Shown here: positions 6,245 through 9,299 of the stretch, piece after piece
Layout: every line of letters starts with the position of its first letter
How positions within the stretch are numbered: position 1 is the stretch's first letter
NCBI GenBank assembly: GCA_900299205.1
Contig: OMIW01000167.1
Span: forward strand, 1-9,299
Reading direction: 5' to 3'
DNA length: 9,299 nt
Origin: Pseudomonadota bacterium
GTDB lineage: Bacteria; Bdellovibrionota_C; UBA2361; OMIW01
Notes under the pieces: generated by a model
The model's database searches: none
What the model was told of the DNA's origin: nothing
What the model saw: the letters and a program-made list of their open reading frames with translations, nothing else
Position numbers and translations under genes: made by a program

Positions 6245-7522
6245 ATGCTCACACAATTTTGGCTCCATGCCTCAATCGTTCTTTTTTTGGTTATTTCCGC
6301 ATTTATTTTAACGATGACCAAGGTCGCACTGGTATTGGTTTGCCGCGGTGAGGAGGTCATTCCTGAATCTATTTCCGGAAAACAAACGAACTTCACGGAC
6401 CTTTTAGCTGGAGTGCGCTCCGGCCTCACCCTCATCCTGGTGATGGCGGGAATTTACAGCGGTTTTTACCTGAGGGGGCCCTTTATTGAGGGGATTGCTA
6501 GACTGTTTGACGGTCGCTCATTTGGAGAGCAGCCGATATTTTGGTTTATGGTATTTATCCTCTCAGGAATTATTGTGGTATTCGGTGAGTTTGTTCCCCG
6601 GAAAGTAGCGGTTCGGTATCCCCTCCAGGTATATCGCTGCACGGTACCAGTAGCGAAGGTAGTCACTACGTTTCTTCTCCCCCTGGTCAGATTCGCCGAC
6701 AGGCTCGCAACCCTGATTCTTCGTGGTTTATCTTCGCGGGAGGAACGAGGTATTCCCGCTGTTACCGAGGAGGAGGTTCGATTGCTTCTCGAGCGAGCGA
6801 AGGAGGCAGGGGTGATTCATCCCGCCGAGCAGCAGATTCTCACGAAGGTATTTCGGTTTGGCTCTCGTTATGTGAGCTCTTTGATGACCCCGCGTAAAGA
6901 TATCGTTTTTCTCGATTGTGAGGAGCCGATTGCTACGCTGTGGGAGGTTGCTCGAAGGAGTGGGTTTTCTCATTTTCCGGTGATACGAAGTTCGATCGAC
7001 GATATCGTTGGCATCGTGTCGATTCGTGATCTCGCAGAGCAGTATATAGCTGGGGTTGCGCAACTCGATCAGAGTAGGTGTCGCCCAGTGTATCAGGTGC
7101 CAGCGACGACTCAGGCGTTGTCGGTATTACAGAGATTTCAGGAGGACAAGCATCGATTCGCGCTAGTGATTGATGAATACGGAGGGATCGATGGATTAAT
7201 CACGACCCATGATCTGATGGAGGCGATGGTGGGGGAGATTGGAGATAGTGAGTTCTCGCCAGAGTCAGCAATTGTTCGCCGAGATGATGGCTCATTTTTA
7301 GTTGATGCTTCAGTCGACCTCGAAGATATGATGGACAGGATTGGTGTTCGGCTTCCCGTTGAGCGTGAGCGGAAGGGATTTTATTCGCTCGGAGGTCTTG
7401 TTATGGAGCGTCTCGGACACGTTCCGAGGGCGGGAGAACAGTTCCGTTTCGGTGGCGTTCACTTTGAGGTTCTCGATATGGATGGATATCGGATCGACAA
7501 AGTGCTTGTGAAGGCCGCCTAG
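6245..7522 (+). CDS. CNNM/CBS-domain protein (CorC/HlyC-like)
   Basis: This 425-aa inner-membrane protein has the CNNM (DUF21), CBS-pair, CorC_HlyC architecture. Relatives are linked to Mg2+/Co2+ export; the old name is hemolysin-like. Domains: hydrophobic segments at about 7-33, 55-75, 98-116 and 133-160 with GEFVPRK (114-120); a linker (171-200) with VTEEEVRLLLERAKEAGVI; CBS1 from MTPRKDIVFLD (214-224) to VGIVSIRDL (255-263); CBS2 to FALVIDEYGGIDGLITTHDL (305-324); and a C-terminal CorC_HlyC domain (about 335-425) ending DGYRIDKVLVKAA. All soluble marks are intact. In the membrane domain the usual Glu of the first helix appears to be Lys26, the usual Gln before the second helix appears to be Arg58, and PK is PR. 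The start has no SD and follows a leader ORF. A HIT gene lies 139 bp downstream. Confidence 0.93.
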   Translation: MLTQFWLHASIVLFLVISAFILTMTKVALVLVCRGEEVIPESISGKQTNFTDLLAGVRSGLTLILVMAGIYSGFYLRGPFIEGIARLFDGRSFGEQPIFWFMVFILSGIIVVFGEFVPRKVAVRYPLQVYRCTVPVAKVVTTFLLPLVRFADRLATLILRGLSSREERGIPAVTEEEVRLLLERAKEAGVIHPAEQQILTKVFRFGSRYVSSLMTPRKDIVFLDCEEPIATLWEVARRSGFSHFPVIRSSIDDIVGIVSIRDLAEQYIAGVAQLDQSRCRPVYQVPATTQALSVLQRFQEDKHRFALVIDEYGGIDGLITTHDLMEAMVGEIGDSEFSPESAIVRRDDGSFLVDASVDLEDMMDRIGVRLPVERERKGFYSLGGLVMERLGHVPRAGEQFRFGGVHFEVLDMDGYRIDKVLVKAA

Positions 7523-7545
7523 GTATCAAACTTAATTATTCTCTA

Positions 7546-7569
7546 GTAGCTCCGCTGATGCGGTGGTAC
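7546..7569. repeat. Imperfect inverted repeat downstream of the CNNM/CBS gene
   Basis: GTAGCTCCGC and GCGGTGGTAC flank TGAT and pair at eight of ten positions. It lies 24 bp after the CNNM/CBS stop and 93 bp before the HIT start. No T run follows, so it is not a typical intrinsic terminator. It could be an mRNA hairpin or a protein-binding site. The rest of the 139-bp gap shows no convincing promoter. Confidence 0.3.
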
Positions 7570-7661
7570 GATTCCCTCATTGATAAGGCGTGAGGTGAGT
7601 TGCGTTGTGGAGTCGCCAACAATGCCACACTAACGTCTGCTTGGTGTTTCCAGGGAGGCAT

Positions 7662-8006
7662 ATGGCGGTCAGGGACACGATTTTTGGTAAGATTATTCGT
7701 CGGGAGATCCCAGCAGATATTGTTTACGAGACTGAGGAGATACTCGCTTTTAAAGACACTCAGCCACAAGCTCCGGTGCACGTTTTGGTCGTCCCGAAAG
7801 AGCAGTTCCCCAATATCGGCAAAATGGATGACCCTCTTTTGATGGGCAAGCTGATGCAGGGATGTGTGGCCGTTGCCCAATCGCTTGGACTTGTTGAATC
7901 GGGGTATCGAATCGTCATTAACTCGGGTGTTCAGGCGGGTCAGACGGTGCTTCATGTTCATGCGCACGTGCTTGGCGGACGGCAATTTTTGTGGCCTCCG
8001 GGATAA
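7662..8006 (+). CDS. HIT family protein (HINT-like)
   Basis: This 114-aa cytosolic protein has the HINT layout. DTIFGKIIRREIPADIVYE at 5-23 and ILAFKDTQPQAPVHVLVVPKE at 27-47 form the nucleotide-binding core. NSGVQAGQTVLHVHAHVLGGR contains the histidine triad H98-x-H100-x-H102, and the protein ends in WPPG as HINT proteins do. Family members hydrolyse nucleoside phosphoramidates, including aminoacyl-AMP; the physiological substrate is usually unknown. GGAGG at 7654-7658 sits 3 nt before ATG 7662, which begins the homologous region. The open frame extends upstream to 7605 without family similarity. It precedes the enoyl-CoA hydratase gene by 55 bp and is probably co-transcribed; that context does not establish a role in lipid metabolism. 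Confidence 0.95.
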   Translation: MAVRDTIFGKIIRREIPADIVYETEEILAFKDTQPQAPVHVLVVPKEQFPNIGKMDDPLLMGKLMQGCVAVAQSLGLVESGYRIVINSGVQAGQTVLHVHAHVLGGRQFLWPPG

Positions 8007-8061
8007 CTCCCATCACCGGCCCTTGTGCGGCATCCTCTCTTTGGCTTCGGGAGCTCTCTCA

Positions 8062-8847
8062 ATGACCCAACACGCACCTATCATCGTGGCAAAGCAGGGC
8101 GCGGTAGCGACCGTGACGATTCATCGGCCTGAGCACCTGAATGCGCTCAACCCCGATGTTCTTCTCACCCTCCACAATGAGTTTCTGCATCTCGGTGAAG
8201 ATCGGGCGATACGAGTGGTTATACTTAAGGGAGCAGGAGAGAAGGCCTTCGTTGCAGGAGCAGATATCAGAGCGATGTTCGACCTTGGGCCCCGTGCAAT
8301 CGCCGATTACATCGAGCTTGGGCAGCGCGCGCTTCGTACGATCGAGCAGTTTCACACACCCGTCATCGCGGCTGTTCATGGCTACGCGCTTGGTGGCGGT
8401 CTCGAATTGGCCCTTGCCTGCGATCTCATTGTGGCAGGTGCTAATGCGAAGGTGGGGCTGCCCGAGGTTAATCTCGGAGTTATGCCGGGGTTCGGTGGGA
8501 CACAACGTCTTATCTCGCGGTGTGGTGTCGGGGCGGCGCGGTTTCTGTGCATGACAGGGGATCTGATCGGGGCATCTGAGGCGTTGACGATAGGATTGGT
8601 CGACCGAGTATTCGAGGTGGCGGATTTCGACAGGGAGGTCTTTGCTCTCGCAGAGCGGATAGCAGCACGTGCTCCACTTGCGGTAGCGTCAGTCAAGCGA
8701 GTCATTAATGCCACCGTCGAGAGTGATCAGCTGGCGGGGATGAGACGCGAGGTGGAGGGTTTCCTCGCCCTATTTGCGACTGCCGACAGAGATGAAGGAA
8801 TGACAGCCTTTCTCGAGAAGCGAAAACCACAATTTTCCGGCCACTGA
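8062..8847 (+). CDS. Enoyl-CoA hydratase (crotonase family)
   Basis: This 261-aa soluble protein has the crotonase fold and the usual family length. It hydrates trans-2-enoyl-CoA to 3-hydroxyacyl-CoA, the second step of beta-oxidation. Evidence: HRPEHLNALN (21-30); oxyanion-hole segments KAFVAGADI (61-69) and GYALGGGLELALACD (107-121); LPEVNLGVMPGFGGTQRL (133-150). Both catalytic glutamates of true hydratases are present: Glu115 in GGGLE and Glu135 in LPE, equivalent to rat mitochondrial Glu144 and Glu164. The C-terminus ends FLEKRKPQFSG, as in short-chain crotonases. GGGAG at 8049-8053 lies 8 nt before ATG 8062. The frame is open further upstream but overlaps the HIT gene. An acyl-CoA dehydrogenase starts 52 bp downstream. 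Chain-length preference is not visible; a short-chain role (crotonyl-CoA or branched-chain catabolism) is plausible. Confidence 0.95.
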   Translation: MTQHAPIIVAKQGAVATVTIHRPEHLNALNPDVLLTLHNEFLHLGEDRAIRVVILKGAGEKAFVAGADIRAMFDLGPRAIADYIELGQRALRTIEQFHTPVIAAVHGYALGGGLELALACDLIVAGANAKVGLPEVNLGVMPGFGGTQRLISRCGVGAARFLCMTGDLIGASEALTIGLVDRVFEVADFDREVFALAERIAARAPLAVASVKRVINATVESDQLAGMRREVEGFLALFATADRDEGMTAFLEKRKPQFSGH

Positions 8848-8881
8848 GGGACTTGAGGTTCCCGGGCCTTAGTCAGTTTTT
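8844..8881 (+). terminator. Possible weak attenuator between enoyl-CoA hydratase and acyl-CoA dehydrogenase
   Basis: CTGAGG (8844-8849, overlapping the hydratase stop) can pair with CCTTAG (8867-8872), and five T follow at 8877-8881. An alternative GGGA/TCCC pairing competes. The stem includes a G-U pair and the T run starts four bases after it, so this may only reduce transcription into the dehydrogenase gene, or do nothing. Confidence 0.2.
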
Positions 8882-8899
8882 AACAACAGTGTAGGTGCT

Positions 8900-9299
8900 A
8901 TGGGATGGTGTGACGGGTTCTCCTTTGCATTGACCGAGGAGGAGCAGGCGGTGCGCGATATGGTGCGTCAGTTCGCACGCGAAGAGATTGCTCCCCGAGC
9001 TGCGGAGCTCGATCAGCAGGGTACGTTTCCGTCAGACATCATCAAACGGCTTGGTGGTCTCGGAATCCTCGGTGCCCTTGCTCCAGAGCCGCTGGGCGGA
9101 GCGGCACTGAGCGTTGTGGCATACGCACTCGTCATTGAGGAGCTCGCTGCAGCGTGTGCCTCTACCTCGATTATCGTCAGTGCACACAACTCTCTCTGTT
9201 TGTGGCCCATTCTGGAGTTTGGTAATCCCCTCCAATGGGAGCGATTTGCACGCCCTCTTGCGATGGGCCAGCAACTCGGGTGTTTTGCTCTGTCGGAGC
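8900..9299 (+). CDS. Acyl-CoA dehydrogenase, N-terminal part (runs off the window)
   Basis: The frame from ATG 8900 stays open for 133 codons to the window end. It shows the N-terminal helical domain of FAD-dependent acyl-CoA dehydrogenases, which form the 2,3-double bond of acyl-CoA in the first beta-oxidation step and pass electrons to ETF. Evidence: FALTEEEQAVRDMVRQFAREE (8-28) with IAPRAAELDQQGTFP (30-44); LGGLGILGALAPEPLGGAAL (51-70); EELAAACASTSIIVSAHNSL (80-99); and LGCFALSE (126-133), the start of the FAD-binding strand region. The wording is closest to short-chain (butyryl-type) dehydrogenases by memory, which fits the hydratase next door. AGGTG at 8893-8897 is a weak, close SD. The catalytic glutamate lies beyond the window. 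Usual length is about 380 aa, so roughly a third is present. Confidence 0.93.
   Translation, partial: MGWCDGFSFALTEEEQAVRDMVRQFAREEIAPRAAELDQQGTFPSDIIKRLGGLGILGALAPEPLGGAALSVVAYALVIEELAAACASTSIIVSAHNSLCLWPILEFGNPLQWERFARPLAMGQQLGCFALSE

Noticed and set aside
7536-7985. 149-codon minus-strand ORF
   Set aside because: Antisense to the HIT gene, which has its full histidine triad and SD.
8059-8505. 148-codon minus-strand ORF
   Set aside because: Antisense to the enoyl-CoA hydratase, whose catalytic residues are all present.

Overview
This 9.3 kb window looks like ordinary bacterial chromosome from an organism I cannot place firmly. Genes are closely packed, base composition is balanced to slightly GC-rich by eye, and several starts have Shine-Dalgarno sequences. 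The gene set fits a Gram-negative, respiring, fatty-acid-oxidising bacterium: a Sec-secreted Cys/Gly-rich protein, DedA, CorC/HlyC-type CNNM-CBS protein, thioredoxin-like [2Fe-2S] ferredoxin, and an enoyl-CoA hydratase/acyl-CoA dehydrogenase pair. A deltaproteobacterial or Bdellovibrionota-like lineage is possible, but that is a guess from gene content. I see no transposase, integrase, phage gene or CRISPR array.

Layout: (1) 42-1421, minus strand: a secreted protein of unknown family, preceded by a 58-codon ORF that is a truncated, diverged copy of part of it. (2) 1492-2157, minus: a DedA-family membrane protein. (3) 2327-3433, plus: tRNA-Lys(CTT) with its own promoter, then a thioredoxin-like ferredoxin and a Nudix hydrolase 18 bp apart. 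(4) 3461-5818, minus: a 785-aa cytosolic protein with ankyrin-like and pentapeptide-like repeats and a large unrecognised C-terminal half, convergent with the Nudix gene. (5) 5819-6244: a control region with a hairpin/T-tract terminator, a 10-bp palindrome, an extended -10 promoter and a 20-codon leader ORF. (6) 6245-9299, plus: a CNNM/CBS (CorC/HlyC-like) protein, a HIT protein, an enoyl-CoA hydratase, and the first 133 codons of an acyl-CoA dehydrogenase cut off by the window end.

The acyl-CoA dehydrogenase and enoyl-CoA hydratase catalyse the first two steps of beta-oxidation or of a related branched-chain acyl-CoA route. They lie 52 bp apart and are probably one transcript with the HIT gene. 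The ferredoxin/Nudix pair is probably also co-transcribed. I found no clearly new multi-gene system. The best leads are the ankyrin/pentapeptide protein with its unrecognised C-terminal region, the secreted protein and its truncated neighbour copy, the CNNM protein with altered membrane-domain signature residues, and the structured control region in front of it.
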